Position numbers and translations under genes: made by a program
NCBI GenBank assembly: GCA_031262585.1
Contig: JAISHK010000007.1
Span: 1 to 64,000 of the forward strand
DNA length: 64,000 nt
From: Endomicrobium sp.
GTDB lineage: Bacteria; Elusimicrobiota; Endomicrobiia; Endomicrobiales; Endomicrobiaceae
Direction: 5' to 3'
Part shown: in pieces, positions 13,284 through 23,477 of the stretch
Layout of the letters: each line of letters starts with the position of its first letter
Position numbering within the stretch: the first letter of the stretch is position 1
Notes under the pieces: model-generated
Told to the model about the DNA's origin: nothing
The model's input: only the letters and a program-made list of their open reading frames with translations
Database searches by the model: none

Positions 13284-14345
13284 TTATAAGTTGAAAAAAA
13301 ATTTAATTTTGTTAATTATACCTAACTTTACTAAATCATTGAGTGTAACTAGAAAAAAAATACATATAATAAAAATAAGTCCTGTAATATTATAGACTTG
13401 GATAGTCTTTATACTTATACGTTTTTTAATTAATCCTTCGATAAGAAATAATATTATCATACCGCCGTCAACCATAGGAATAGGGAAAAGATTAAACAAT
13501 CCTAAAGCTATTGATATAACTGCTATAAGTTTTAAATAATTTTGTGCTCCTGCCTTTGTAGCATTTCCCATAATTTGTATAATGCCGAGAGGACCTGATA
13601 TTTCTGGTTTTTCTAAAGTTCTAATTTTATTCACAAGATATTTAACTGATGATACTGTTTGAAATATTGATGTTTTAATTGCAAAATAAATAGCTTTATG
13701 AATTTTTGGTTTGGTTTTTAAAGGATTTATTCCTATTGTTCCCATATCTGTTATTGGATTTTTTGCTACAACCATATTTAAATTAAATGAATAATTGTCT
13801 CTTTCTATTACAAAAGAAGTTGTTTTATTTATTTTATTTTTTAAATTATTGTTTAAGTCGTCCCATGTATTTATCTCAACGGAATCTATTGATTTTATTT
13901 TGTCTCCATGTTTAAGACCAGAAATAGCAGCAGGATAATTTGCGACAATCTCTCCAATAATAGGTTCTATTGCTGGCGTTACAACTCCCCATATGCTAAA
14001 AATTAGAGTAAAAAGCAAAATCGCTAAAATATAATTTGAAAATGGTCCAGCGAAAGAAATCAAAACTTTTTTATACCATTCAAGTGATAAGTATTCTCCT
14101 TTTAAACCTGTAGCATTTTCATGGTTTTCGCCTGCCATAGCGACAAAGCCTCCAAATGGTAAAAGATTTATACTATATTTTGTCCCTTTATAAGAGCATT
14201 TTAGTAAGCTTGGACCAAAGCCGAAAGCAAATGTTAATATTTTAACTTTACATATTTTAGCCGCAATAAAATGACCTAATTCATGCGTGAAAATTAAAAA
14301 TCCAAATCCAAATGCAACACAGAATGCTTGAAGAAACAATGTCAT
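13284..14345 (-). CDS. rseP: Site-2 protease RseP (membrane zinc metalloprotease)
   Basis: This intramembrane protease normally cleaves anti-sigma factors and leftover signal peptides in the inner membrane. The zinc motif H21-E-L-G-H25 sits in the first membrane helix. A single PDZ domain spans roughly residues 125-190 ('AAISGLKHGDKIKSID'). The third metal ligand motif 'NLFPIPMVDGG' lies near 287. It has 353 residues, like one-PDZ homologues and shorter than the two-PDZ E. coli enzyme. GGAGGA lies five bases before the ATG at 14345. No anti-sigma gene is adjacent, so its substrate is unknown here. Confidence 0.92.
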   Translation of the reverse strand: MTLFLQAFCVAFGFGFLIFTHELGHFIAAKICKVKILTFAFGFGPSLLKCSYKGTKYSINLLPFGGFVAMAGENHENATGLKGEYLSLEWYKKVLISFAGPFSNYILAILLFTLIFSIWGVVTPAIEPIIGEIVANYPAAISGLKHGDKIKSIDSVEINTWDDLNNNLKNKINKTTSFVIERDNYSFNLNMVVAKNPITDMGTIGINPLKTKPKIHKAIYFAIKTSIFQTVSSVKYLVNKIRTLEKPEISGPLGIIQIMGNATKAGAQNYLKLIAVISIALGLFNLFPIPMVDGGMIILFLIEGLIKKRISIKTIQVYNITGLIFIICIFFLVTLNDLVKLGIINKIKFFFNL

Positions 14346-16187
14346 TTTTATCCTCCAATAATTTGCTATAACTAACTACTTATTATAGCATGTTTGTATG
14401 ATTGTGTGTAGATAATAATAAGTTAAGGGAACTTTTTTAAATTTTGTTAAATATAGTTGTAAAAAAACTGATAATTGCGATGAATAATCAAAAAAAATAG
14501 AAATAGAAAATTGATCAAATTATATGTAAGAGTTATAAATATAGGAAGAGGTAATAAAGTGAAATAAAGAAAATTTATGAAATAGTGGATTATAATATTG
14601 GTGTTATAAGTATAGTAGCGATTGTGAAATATTAGAAAAAATTGAAATAAAGATGCAAGTACAAGAACATAGTCTGCTTGTAAAAAGGTTAGGGTTTGGA
14701 TTACATGATTAGGAAAGATAAAATCATAAAAATGGATAGTGTAAGGAGAAATAGGGCTAGATGTAAATCAATGCAAGGTTTTTGATTTTATTTGTTTAGC
14801 GTAAACAATACATGAATACTAACTATATAACAAGTTGGTTAAATATAATCTATAAATTAAATGATAGTCAAAAGATCAATATAATTATTTATGATGTAAA
14901 AATGTAGAAAAATGGGGAAAATTTTTTTACAGATTAAAATAATTGTAAACGTTGTAAATAATGTATAGATGAATATTTTGAATAGTGTTCCAAATATTAA
15001 TGTTTTTGATTCTATTTTGTCAACTGGCGGTTTTTTGGGATAGTTTTATTTTTTTAATGTTTTTTCGAATAGTATTATTTCTATTTGTGTAAGAAGTTTT
15101 ACTATTTTTTTAATACTTATAACATTGACATGTCTCTTTATTACATTCTATTATTTCCATAGTTTTACTTTCAATAGATGATCTTATATGTATGTATTTA
15201 ATTTCAATTATGATTTTTTTAAATTATAAAGTTAATGTTCGTCTCAAATGTTATACTGTATCTAGTTTATTAGATTATGTTTTTCTAATAAAATAATGTT
15301 ATTTCACAGACAGGCTCTATTTTTATAATAGATTGACTGCTATTGTTAGTTCTATTAGCAATAATAAATTGTTTTTAGTTATTTCATATTTTTAATCTGT
15401 TTAATGATCTGAGATTTTTTAGTAGATTCGCTGCTGTTTATGATTGCAATTATTGTTGAGACTTTAATAAATTTAAATTTCTGACTATTTGTATTATAAT
15501 TCTTTTTTAGAATTTTTCAGTTTTTGTTGGTGATAAAATAGTTAATTTTGCGCGAAAGCTTTTTGTTTTTTTACTTTTTTCATTTAATTTTAATACTATT
15601 ATTTTTGGTCAGGTTTTATTTTTATACTGAGACTTTTTCAGTTTTTGCTTTAGTTCTTTTAGTAGTTGAACATTGCCTGTGAATTCTTTGTATTCATCTC
15701 TATTTGATACTATTTGATTTTCTCACAGCCAATATAACAAGTATTTGCTATATTTAACTTATCACAATATACTTTTGCTACTTTTTAATTTTTTACTTTT
15801 TATTTTTGCATTATATCTTAAATATCATTTATTTATTTATATCTTCTCTGTATTTTAATTTATTTACAATTTAATTCCAGTATTTATTGATAGATTATTT
15901 GTGTATCTTTAAAATGCTTTTAATAATTTTGCGTTATATAAGTTAAGTTAAATATTTATCAGGATATGCATAATTTAATTTTCAGTGTTACAACAGTTTT
16001 TTAGAATTTTGATTTTTCTCTATTTTTTTATTATAATCTATTACAGTTGTGTTATTACAAAAACTAAAAGACGAATAATTTGATAGATGTATAATCTTTA
16101 GTTATTATTATGGTTCAGTGGTTTGATGTATTTTGTTTAAAATTTGTGCGAAGAAGAACTGTAATATTGACTGTTTATTAAAGCAGT
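14346..16187. other. Gene-free DNA between rseP and the transporter
   Basis: No intact gene. From about 14400 to 14990 the + strand is purine-rich. From about 15000 to 15950 it is T-rich with more C, as expected for a decayed minus-strand gene. The minus strand of 15540-15760 gives a protein-like stretch with stops (including QIVSNRDEYKEFTGNVQLLK), which I could not assign. Confidence 0.45.
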
Positions 16188-16227
16188 AAAGATGTTGAAA
16201 AATTATCTTCAGCATCTTTGTTTTTTT
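16188..16227 (+). terminator. Rho-independent terminator upstream of the transporter
   Basis: AAAGATGTTGAA (16188-16199) pairs with TTCAGCATCTTT (16208-16219) over 12 positions with one G-U pair. It is followed, after one G, by seven T. It lies 50 bases before the start of the transporter gene on the same strand. It may end a now-decayed upstream transcript or act as an attenuator of the transporter. A short stem (ACTG/CAGT, 16170-16187) precedes it. Confidence 0.7.
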
Positions 16228-16277
16228 GTCAAAAATTAGAACGAAAAAATTTATGAAGATGTTTGGGAGACATAAAA

Positions 16278-17579
16278 ATGAATTTAATTAAAGATTCTTT
16301 TTCATCAAAATGGGGATTAATTTTTGCGTCCGCCGGGTCGGCTATAGGTTTAGGAAATATTTGGCTTTTTCCATATAGATTAGGAGAATTTGGAGGCTCG
16401 GCATTTTTAATACCTTATATCATTTGTCTTATGGTTTTAGGTATTGTTGCAGTAATTGGAGAGGTTACTGTTGGTAGAATAACAGGAGCAGGACCTGTAA
16501 GTGCTTTTCAAAAAGCCGCAGAATTAGGTGGTAAAAATAAGTATGTGGGTGCTTCTTTTGGATGGTTATGTAATTTTATAGCATTAATTCAAGCGGTTGG
16601 TTATATACTTGTGGTATCTTGGGTTATGCGTTTTATGATAGGTTCCTGCACAGGTTCAGCTTTTCGCGCTGCAGACAGTGTGCAATATTTTGGCATTATA
16701 AATACGACACAAGTAATTTTCTGGATTGTAATAAGCATTGTTGTAGTAGGTATTGCTGTGGTAAATGGTATTGAAAAGGGTATAGAAAGATGTTGCAAAT
16801 TTATGATTCCTATGGTTATAATTCTTCTTTTAGTTTTAGCGATAAGAGTTGCATTTCTTCCTAGTGCAGCAGAAGGATATAAGTACCTTTTTACGCCAAG
16901 ATGGGAATATTTATTTGATGCTAAAACTTGGATGGCAGCTTTAGGACAGGTTTTTTACTCTTTGTCGTTGAGAGGTTCTACAATGGTTGTTTATGGAGCT
17001 TATGCTAAGAAATCTCAGGATATAGTTTCTTCTGCAAAATATATTGTTATTTTAGACACAGTAGCTTCTTTAATTTCGGCTTTGCTAATTATTCCGGCTG
17101 TATTTGCTTTTGGAAAAGATCTTCATAGTGGTCCATCTTTATTGTTTATAACAATGCCAGAAATTTTTAAAGGTATTCCTTTAGGGCAAATTTTAATGTT
17201 TATTTTTTTTACGGCAGTATTTTTTGCAGCATTAACTTCGCTTATTGGCATGCTTGAAGTTGTAATTGAAGTATTACAGAATAAATTTAAGATATCGCGA
17301 TGGATATCTGTAACAATTGTTGCTATATTAACAGTTTTACTTTGCAAGTGGTTTGTAATAGGCAATCTTAAAGGTGTAATAGATTTACTTTCTTTGCATT
17401 TAATTCCGTTGTGTGCATTAGGTAGTGGAATATTTGTTTTTTGGATTATTCCAAAACATCTTGTTATTGAGGAAATACAAAATGGATGTCCAAAATCAGT
17501 TAGTAAATGGATAATGCCTATGGGGCGTTATGTGTTTTGTGGGATCACAATTTTAGTTTATATTTTACGTTTAAATTAA
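16278..17579 (+). CDS. Neurotransmitter:sodium symporter (NSS/SNF) family transporter
   Basis: This inner-membrane protein is expected to import an amino acid or related solute with Na+. The NSS signature 'GSAIGLGNIWLFPY' is at residues 20-33. The Arg normally found in 'W-R-F-P' is Leu here, with Arg shifted to just after the motif ('FPYRLGEFGG'), as I recall for some short bacterial members. It has 433 residues and about 11 membrane segments. I chose ATG 16278, with GGGAGA seven bases upstream, over the in-frame TTG at 16263, which overlaps that site. Substrate cannot be read from sequence. It precedes glnA by 200 bases, so a role in nitrogen supply is plausible. Confidence 0.9.
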   Translation: MNLIKDSFSSKWGLIFASAGSAIGLGNIWLFPYRLGEFGGSAFLIPYIICLMVLGIVAVIGEVTVGRITGAGPVSAFQKAAELGGKNKYVGASFGWLCNFIALIQAVGYILVVSWVMRFMIGSCTGSAFRAADSVQYFGIINTTQVIFWIVISIVVVGIAVVNGIEKGIERCCKFMIPMVIILLLVLAIRVAFLPSAAEGYKYLFTPRWEYLFDAKTWMAALGQVFYSLSLRGSTMVVYGAYAKKSQDIVSSAKYIVILDTVASLISALLIIPAVFAFGKDLHSGPSLLFITMPEIFKGIPLGQILMFIFFTAVFFAALTSLIGMLEVVIEVLQNKFKISRWISVTIVAILTVLLCKWFVIGNLKGVIDLLSLHLIPLCALGSGIFVFWIIPKHLVIEEIQNGCPKSVSKWIMPMGRYVFCGITILVYILRLN

Positions 17580-17682
17580 AATGTAAATTTGTATTTTATA
17601 CATAAGGTAGTTTTTTTAGTTAAGAAAAAGCAATGAATTAAAAAAATTAGATATAAAAAGTAAATTTATTAGTATTTTATAG

Positions 17683-17710
17683 TTGACATGTTATAAAATA
17701 AAATGATTAA
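17683..17710 (+). promoter_or_regulatory. Candidate glnA promoter
   Basis: A perfect -35 box TTGACA (17683-17688) lies about 95 bases before glnA. The -10 sequence at the right distance (GATTAA, 17705-17710) matches poorly, so only the -35 part is convincing. Confidence 0.3.
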
Positions 17711-17782
17711 ATCAATGGAGCGTATACAGAGTGAAGTTTGTTATTCCATTTGTTATGTGATTTTGCATAAAAAGGAGACAAG

Positions 17783-19888
17783 ATGCAATCAATTCACAAT
17801 TATTATGGTGAATTAGTTTTCACAAAAAAAGTAATGGAACGAAAATTGAGTAAAAATATTTTCAAGAAGCTTGTTGCTGCTATTGATAATTTAGAGCCCT
17901 TGGATCAATCGATAGCTGGGGAAGTTGCTCATGCGATGAAGGAATGGGCACTTGAAAAAGGTGCTACGCATTTTACGCATTGGTTTCAACCTCAAAGAGG
18001 TGGTACTGCTCAGAAACATGATTCTTTTATAGATTATGGAGAAAGAGGAGAAATAATAGAAAGATTTTCAGCTTTGCAACTTGTTCAATCTGAACCTGAT
18101 GCATCATCTTTTCCATCGGGCGGCATAAGATCAACTTTTGAAGCTAGAGGCTATACAGCGTGGGATCCAACCTCTCCAGTGTTTCTTCTTGAAGCAGGAA
18201 AAACAAAAACATTGGTAATACCTTCTGTTTTTCTCTCTTGGACTGGTGAGGTTTTAGATATAAAAACTCCTCTACTTAGATCTATTGCGATTTTAAATGA
18301 AAAAGCAATAAATCTTCAAAAACTACTCGGCAATAAAAATGCTAAACAGATAAAAATATTCGCGGGTATTGAGCAAGAGTATTTTCTTATTTCGGAAGAA
18401 CTTATAAAATCAAGATCTGATATAATTGTTACAGGGCGTACTTTATTTGGTAGTAAACCTGCAAAAGGTCAGCAAATGGAAGATCACTATTTTGGGAATA
18501 TCCAAAAAAACGTTTTGGAATTTATGGAAGATGTAGATCATGAACTTTATCGCAAAGGTATTCCAATAAAAACGAGGCACAATGAGGTAGCTCCAAATCA
18601 GTTTGAATTAGCGCCTCTTCAACAAGAAATGAATTTAGCTATAGATAATAATTTACAAATAATGGAAATTTTAAAAAGAGTCTCAAATAAGCATAATATG
18701 GTTGCTTTATTGCACGAAAAACCCTTTGCTGGGGTTAACGGTTCGGGTAAGCATTTTAACTGGTCTATAGGCGATAATACTGGAATTAATTATTTTGAAC
18801 CTTCGAAATCTCCTCTTAAAAATGTGTCTTTTCTTTTGGCTATAAGTGCTGTATTGTTCGGCGTAAATAAACTTGGCGGGGTCTTAAGAGCAAGTATTTC
18901 GGATGCAGGGAATGATCACAGACTTGGTGCTAATGAGGCTCCACCAGCAATAATGTCAATTTATTTAGGTGAATATGTGAGTGAACTTTTAGATTCAATA
19001 GAAAAAGCAAGTGTAATCAATGAAAAAAAAGTAAATGAGATAACATTAGGCGTACAGAATCTTCCAAAAGTGAATAAAGATTATTCTGATAGAAATAGAA
19101 CGTCGCCGATTGCATTTACAGGTAATAAATTTGAATTTAGATCATTAGGTTCTGCAGCAAATCCTGCTGAAGCTGGAACTGTGTTAAACATTATTGCCGC
19201 TTATGGATTTGATGAAATATATAAAAGAATTTATAAAAAGAAGAGTAATAGCGACGTGAAAGAGAAGGCTTTAGAAGTTGTAAAAGAAATAATTAAAGAA
19301 ACAAAAGACGTAAGATTTGAAAAAAATGGTTATTCACAAGAATGGTATGTTGAAGCAGAAAGAAGAGGTTTGTCAAATGTAAAAAATACACCAGAGGCTT
19401 TAAAGTTTTTCCTTAAAAAGGATGTAATAGAGATTTTTTCACGTTATCATATATTAACTGAAAGAGAATTAAGATCCAAGGTTGAAATAAAGCTTGAAAA
19501 CTATGTGAAAACCAAGGAAATAGAATATAAATATGCAATAAAGATTGTAAAAACTTTGTTGTTACCAGCGATACTTAAACAAGTAGATTCATTAACAAAG
19601 ATATACAAAAATTTAAATGGGCTTAATATAAAGTCAAAAGAATTATTGAAAGAATTAGAGTTTTTAATGAAGCTTTATGAGGAAATAAAAAGATATTGCG
19701 ATGATTTAGAAGTATTTACCACAATAGAATATAATAATATTTCAAATATTGCTGATAAATTTGCTACTGAAGGCGTAGCAATTCTAGATAAATTAAGAAA
19801 AAAAATTGATATTGCAGAAGATTTAGTTGCAGATGAGTATTGGCCGATGGCAAGTTATCAAGAACTTTTAGTTCCTATTAAAAATTAA
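17783..19888 (+). CDS. glnA: Glutamine synthetase type III
   Basis: This enzyme makes glutamine from glutamate, ammonia and ATP in the cytoplasm. Its length (701) and motifs are those of type III (GSIII/GlnN): 'GIEQEYFLI' near 194, 'TRHNEVAPNQFELAP' near 265-279, 'NGSGKHFNWS' near 319 and 'NRTSPIAFTGNKFEFRS' near 437-453. GSIII enzymes are dodecamers. An AAAGGAGA site precedes ATG 17783. With gltS (56426) importing glutamate, this gives a route to the glutamine used by purine and pyrimidine synthesis. No PII-like gene is adjacent. Confidence 0.96.
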   Translation: MQSIHNYYGELVFTKKVMERKLSKNIFKKLVAAIDNLEPLDQSIAGEVAHAMKEWALEKGATHFTHWFQPQRGGTAQKHDSFIDYGERGEIIERFSALQLVQSEPDASSFPSGGIRSTFEARGYTAWDPTSPVFLLEAGKTKTLVIPSVFLSWTGEVLDIKTPLLRSIAILNEKAINLQKLLGNKNAKQIKIFAGIEQEYFLISEELIKSRSDIIVTGRTLFGSKPAKGQQMEDHYFGNIQKNVLEFMEDVDHELYRKGIPIKTRHNEVAPNQFELAPLQQEMNLAIDNNLQIMEILKRVSNKHNMVALLHEKPFAGVNGSGKHFNWSIGDNTGINYFEPSKSPLKNVSFLLAISAVLFGVNKLGGVLRASISDAGNDHRLGANEAPPAIMSIYLGEYVSELLDSIEKASVINEKKVNEITLGVQNLPKVNKDYSDRNRTSPIAFTGNKFEFRSLGSAANPAEAGTVLNIIAAYGFDEIYKRIYKKKSNSDVKEKALEVVKEIIKETKDVRFEKNGYSQEWYVEAERRGLSNVKNTPEALKFFLKKDVIEIFSRYHILTERELRSKVEIKLENYVKTKEIEYKYAIKIVKTLLLPAILKQVDSLTKIYKNLNGLNIKSKELLKELEFLMKLYEEIKRYCDDLEVFTTIEYNNISNIADKFATEGVAILDKLRKKIDIAEDLVADEYWPMASYQELLVPIKN

Positions 19889-19924
19889 CTCGAGAATTAG
19901 TTTTTAAAATGTTTTAATTAGGTT

Positions 19925-20800
19925 AATTTTCGTTAAAGTTTTTGTAATAATGTGTCATCAATATTATTGCTAAATTTTGTTTGTTTACTATCTTTTCTAA
20001 ATCTTCTAAAGAATGGTAATTGTTTTTTATCCCCTCTTTTTTGCTGTGCCCCTATGATATTAACTTTTACACTGGATTTTCTTTGGATTTCTTCTTTTAA
20101 GAAAGTTAATTCTACTTCTTGGTTTTTAAGTTAGAGACAATCTTTTCTATGCTTTTAATAGAAAGTTTTTTATTTAAATCTGTTTTAGAATAGTTCTGAT
20201 TTCTTTTTCGTCTTCTATTTCTGTAAGAATTCTTAGGTGTCTACTATAATTTCTCCTTGTGTTAATCTGTTGATAAAGATAAGAGTCTTATTGTGTTTGA
20301 TATTACAGTTCTATCTTTTTCAACAATTTCTGGTGTTTCTTCATGGGGTGTCCAAAATCTTCTATAAGTCTTTTAAATGCTTTTGCTTTTTCTATAGGAT
20401 CTAAATTTCTCTTTGAAATTTTTTCGCGATTAACGCTAAATTAAATCGTTGTTTATCGTTAAAGATTGCTTTATTGTGACTTTTATGTTTTTCCCTTCTT
20501 GTGAGTTTTAGAAACTCTGTATCTCTTCTTTCGTCTGCTATGATATGATCTCATACTCTCTCTGGGGAGATATAGAAGCTGTTACTAAAATGGTAGTGCA
20601 GGGTCGTATTTTTTATTGAGTTAGCAAGTTTTGTATTTTTCATCATTAAATTTACTTCTAGACTGAAATTTATTAGGTTTAATTTTGTTTAATGGTTACA
20701 ATATTAGTTTATCATTAGAATTTTTATTTGTTTTTAATCTTGTATTAATGATTTTAATCCTCTGCCTAAAACTTTTTTACATAATGTTTTCTCCATTAAC
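19925..20800 (-). pseudogene. parB: Decayed parB (chromosome-partition protein)
   Basis: The minus strand retains recognisable ParB segments in order, broken by stops and frame changes. The N-terminal 'VLGRGLKSLI' is at about 20745-20775. 'NKFQSRSKFNDEKY' is followed by 'LANSIK' near 20620-20690. 'HIIADERR' lies near 20540, and 'LDPIEKAKAFKRLIEDFG' near 20355-20405. After a frameshift, 'EKDRTVISNTIRLL' is near 20285-20330, then a C-terminal 'LSIKSIEKIVSNLKTKK' near 20130-20170. ParB binds parS and loads condensin near the origin. Gene order (mnmE upstream, parA before parB) matches the usual gid-par locus. Many stops make function impossible. Confidence 0.85.
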
Positions 20801-20813
20801 TTTTTATTTTTAC

Positions 20814-20843
20814 GTTAAATAAACAAGTATTTGTTTATTTAAC
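20814..20843. repeat. 12-bp perfect inverted repeat between parA and parB relics
   Basis: GTTAAATAAACA (20814-20825) and TGTTTATTTAAC (20832-20843) are perfect inverses with a 6-base spacer. It lies just upstream of the decayed parB start. It is not a canonical parS (consensus TGTTTCACGTGAAACA). It is intact although the flanking genes are dead, so it may be a terminator-like stem or a protein site. Confidence 0.5.
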
Positions 20844-21029
20844 TAAATGTACATATGTGCTTTTTGATCGAGTAATTATTAAAAATTGGGTGTTTTGTAT
20901 TTATTATAATACTATAAGTTAATATACAAAAACGCTTTGTAATTCTTTAAAGTTTAATTAGTTTAAACTATGTATATATTAATTGATTATTTTTTTTGTT
21001 TTGAAAGAAAATTCTTTAGCTAAATTCAT

Positions 21030-21240
21030 GTAAGTTTGCGTACCTCTTTACCTAATGGATCGTACATTAATATCGGTTTACTAAAGCTTGGTGCTTTGGA
21101 AAGTTTTATAGTTTTAGGTATTTTTGTTTTGTAAACTTTATTGTTAAAAAAAGTTCTGCTTCTTCAGTTACTTGTTCTGCAAGATTTGTTCTTGAATCAA
21201 ATATTGTAAGAAGAACCCCTGTAACGTTCAATTAAATTTT
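21030..21240 (-). pseudogene. parA: Decayed parA, C-terminal part
   Basis: The minus strand reads 'GVLLTIFDSRTNLAEQVTEEA' (split here: VLLTIFDSRT then NLAEQVTEEA), then after a frameshift 'KVYKTKIPKTIKLSKAPSF' and 'KPILMYDPLGKEVR'. This is the well-conserved C-terminus of the ParA/Soj ATPase that positions ParB-parS complexes. Only 430 bases separate it from mnmE, too few for the N-terminal half, and no Walker A motif is seen there, so most of the gene has been deleted. Confidence 0.85.
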
Positions 21241-21669
21241 TTAATAATTTTATGAATTTATAGATATATAATATTAGATCATCTATACTTTAAAGTATTT
21301 TTTGCAGAGATATATTTTGTTAACTATTTGGACAGTTGAATTTTTAAATTAAAAATTCATTTTATTATATTGTTTTATTTTTTGCTTTTTTAAAAAAAAC
21401 TTTAAAATCAAGAAATAAAATGATATGGCATTAAATCTACTATTACTTTTCATGCATATAAAAAAATACTGTTTTAATTTATTAGTTGTTTCATTTGTCC
21501 ATTTTCTTTTTGATGGAGTTTTCTATAATAATATAATATTAAAAAAATATGAACAAAAAATACTTATTTCATTCTCTAAAGAATAGTATTAAAATAAATA
21601 ATGTAATTATTATTTTTATGTAAAATTTAAAAATAAGTTTATAGAATAAAACTTATAGATAAATTTAAT

Positions 21670-23043
21670 TTATTTGCCTATGCAAAATGTTGAAAATATT
21701 GTATCTAAAATATCTTGATTAGTATTTATTCCTAAAATTTCATTTAGTGCAGTTTGTGCATTTACAATTTCAAAATGTGCGATTTCGTCCGCATCTTTTG
21801 TATCTAGAATTTCTCTTGTTTTTATCAAAGAATTTAAAGCGTTTTGCAATAATATAGAGTGTCGTGAATTTATCATAAAACGATCATTTACAAAGTCTGA
21901 GAAACCAGCGACTTTGGTAATTTCATTTAATAAATTAAAAATACCAGTCTCATTTTTTGTTGAAATTTTTATAATAGTGGAAGTTAATTGATTAATATCC
22001 AAAGCAGAATCAATAGATAATTTTAGAGGTAAGTCAGTCTTATTTAATACAGCTATAATTCGAACAGTTAATTTGGAAGCTTTTAAAAAAGTTGCTATTT
22101 TTAAATCATTTTGATCTAAATTTATTGATCCGTCAAACATCCATAAGAGTATATCTGCGGTTTTAATAGTTTCTTTAGTTTTTTTCTGTCCTAGTAGTTC
22201 TATCAAGTTTTTATTATGTCCCCTGATACCTGCCGTATCAATAATAGTAAGAGGTATTCCTTTGTAATTTATAGTTTCTTCTATAACGTCAGTAGTGGTA
22301 CCAGCAATATTTGTAACAATTGCTTTGTTTTTGCCTATGATGGTATTAAGCAACGAGGATTTGCCTACGTTTGGTTTTCCAATAATAACTACTTTAATTC
22401 CATTTTGTAAGATTTTACTGGTTTTATAGGTTTTTAGAAGATTTTGAATGTCTTTAATATAAGAGTCCAATCTTAAAAGTTTTTCTTCACATGACAAAAA
22501 CACGATATCAGGATGATCTAAATTTGCTTCCATAAATGCAATAAGATTTGTGAGATTATTCTTTATAGTTTTAACTTTTGAAGAAAATAAACCCTCAATA
22601 TTGTTTAAAGCTGCTTTTATAGAAGCATTTGTCTTGCTTGTTATTAGGTCGCAAACTGCTTCTGCTTCTGCAAGATCTTTTTTACCATTCAAAAATGCTC
22701 TGTAAGTGAACTCTCCAGGTTGTGCTGATCTAGCTCCGTTTTTATATAAAAGATTTAAAACTTCATTTATTATTATAGGATTTCCATGTACAGAAATTTC
22801 AACTAAATTTTCGCCAGTATACGTATGAGGCTTTTTGAAAAAACTACAAATGACTTCATCTTTTTTTTCTGTCCCATCAACGATATACCCATATTTAATT
22901 TGTTGACTGGATTTAGAATTTGTTTTAAATATTTTATTTATTATTTGAAATGCATTTTTGCCAGATAAACGTATAACTGCAATTGCAGACTTCCCGGCAG
23001 CAGTTGCTAGTGCAGCAATAGAATCTTCTTTTGAGTAGTTCAT
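21670..23043 (-). CDS. mnmE: tRNA modification GTPase MnmE
   Basis: With MnmG, MnmE adds the carboxymethylaminomethyl group to U34 of certain tRNAs. The N-terminal folate-binding domain is followed by a helical domain with an inserted G domain: P-loop 'GKPNVGKSS' 222-230, 'DTAG' near 266-269, 'NKTD' near 337. The C-terminal 'FCIGK' carries the conserved Cys. Length 457 is normal. It is the upstream neighbour of the parA and parB relics, as in many bacteria; mnmG and rsmG, often next to it, are not in the window. Confidence 0.96.
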   Translation of the reverse strand: MNYSKEDSIAALATAAGKSAIAVIRLSGKNAFQIINKIFKTNSKSSQQIKYGYIVDGTEKKDEVICSFFKKPHTYTGENLVEISVHGNPIIINEVLNLLYKNGARSAQPGEFTYRAFLNGKKDLAEAEAVCDLITSKTNASIKAALNNIEGLFSSKVKTIKNNLTNLIAFMEANLDHPDIVFLSCEEKLLRLDSYIKDIQNLLKTYKTSKILQNGIKVVIIGKPNVGKSSLLNTIIGKNKAIVTNIAGTTTDVIEETINYKGIPLTIIDTAGIRGHNKNLIELLGQKKTKETIKTADILLWMFDGSINLDQNDLKIATFLKASKLTVRIIAVLNKTDLPLKLSIDSALDINQLTSTIIKISTKNETGIFNLLNEITKVAGFSDFVNDRFMINSRHSILLQNALNSLIKTREILDTKDADEIAHFEIVNAQTALNEILGINTNQDILDTIFSTFCIGK

Positions 23044-23058
23044 AATTTAATGTTGTTG

Positions 23059-23418
23059 TTAAACCGTTTTAAATACTATAATTAGTGTAATAATATATAC
23101 AGGAAGTAATCGTAAACCTATTGCTTTAAGAGTTCTCTTGTTAGAAAATTCATAAAGTGTAAAAGGAATAAGTGCTACAATCCCGTAAATTGAAATCAGT
23201 AGGGATAACAAATATAGAGTAGAAGATATGAAGATAAGATAAATGTCTTGGTTACGCTTTAATCCTTGATTATCTCTAAAGGTGTAAATAAATACAGATG
23301 TCAAAGCGATAAACAAGGCAAGCAAACATGAGAAAGAAAATTCAACACAGAAACCACAAATTAAACCTAAAGAAAAAACTATTATTGTTTGTAAGGTAAA
23401 TTTTTGCATATCATCCAT
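23059..23418 (-). CDS. Small membrane protein, unknown
   Basis: 119 residues with about four hydrophobic segments (roughly 9-26, 28-46, 60-82, 100-118) and few charged residues between them. I do not recognise the family. It ends 15 bases before mnmE and is probably co-transcribed with it. The frame is intact and the start is preceded by GGGATG/GGAGGG-like purines (about 23421-23427), so it looks like a real gene. The position before mnmE is often held by yidC or jag, but it resembles neither. Confidence 0.6.
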   Translation of the reverse strand: MDDMQKFTLQTIIVFSLGLICGFCVEFSFSCLLALFIALTSVFIYTFRDNQGLKRNQDIYLIFISSTLYLLSLLISIYGIVALIPFTLYEFSNKRTLKAIGLRLLPVYIITLIIVFKTV

Positions 23419-23477
23419 CCCTCCATCTGATATTAATTATGTTTGTGACTGATTTTTGTGTATTATAATTAATTATT

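Noticed and set aside
16263-16277. TTG start for the NSS transporter
   Set aside because: It overlaps the GGGAGA site that is correctly spaced for ATG 16278.
19952-20134. 60-codon + strand open frame after glnA
   Set aside because: It is antisense to the 3' end of the decayed parB, which explains the sequence better.
21241-21669. N-terminal half of ParA
   Set aside because: No Walker A or other ParA motif is readable in the minus strand here, and the space is too short.
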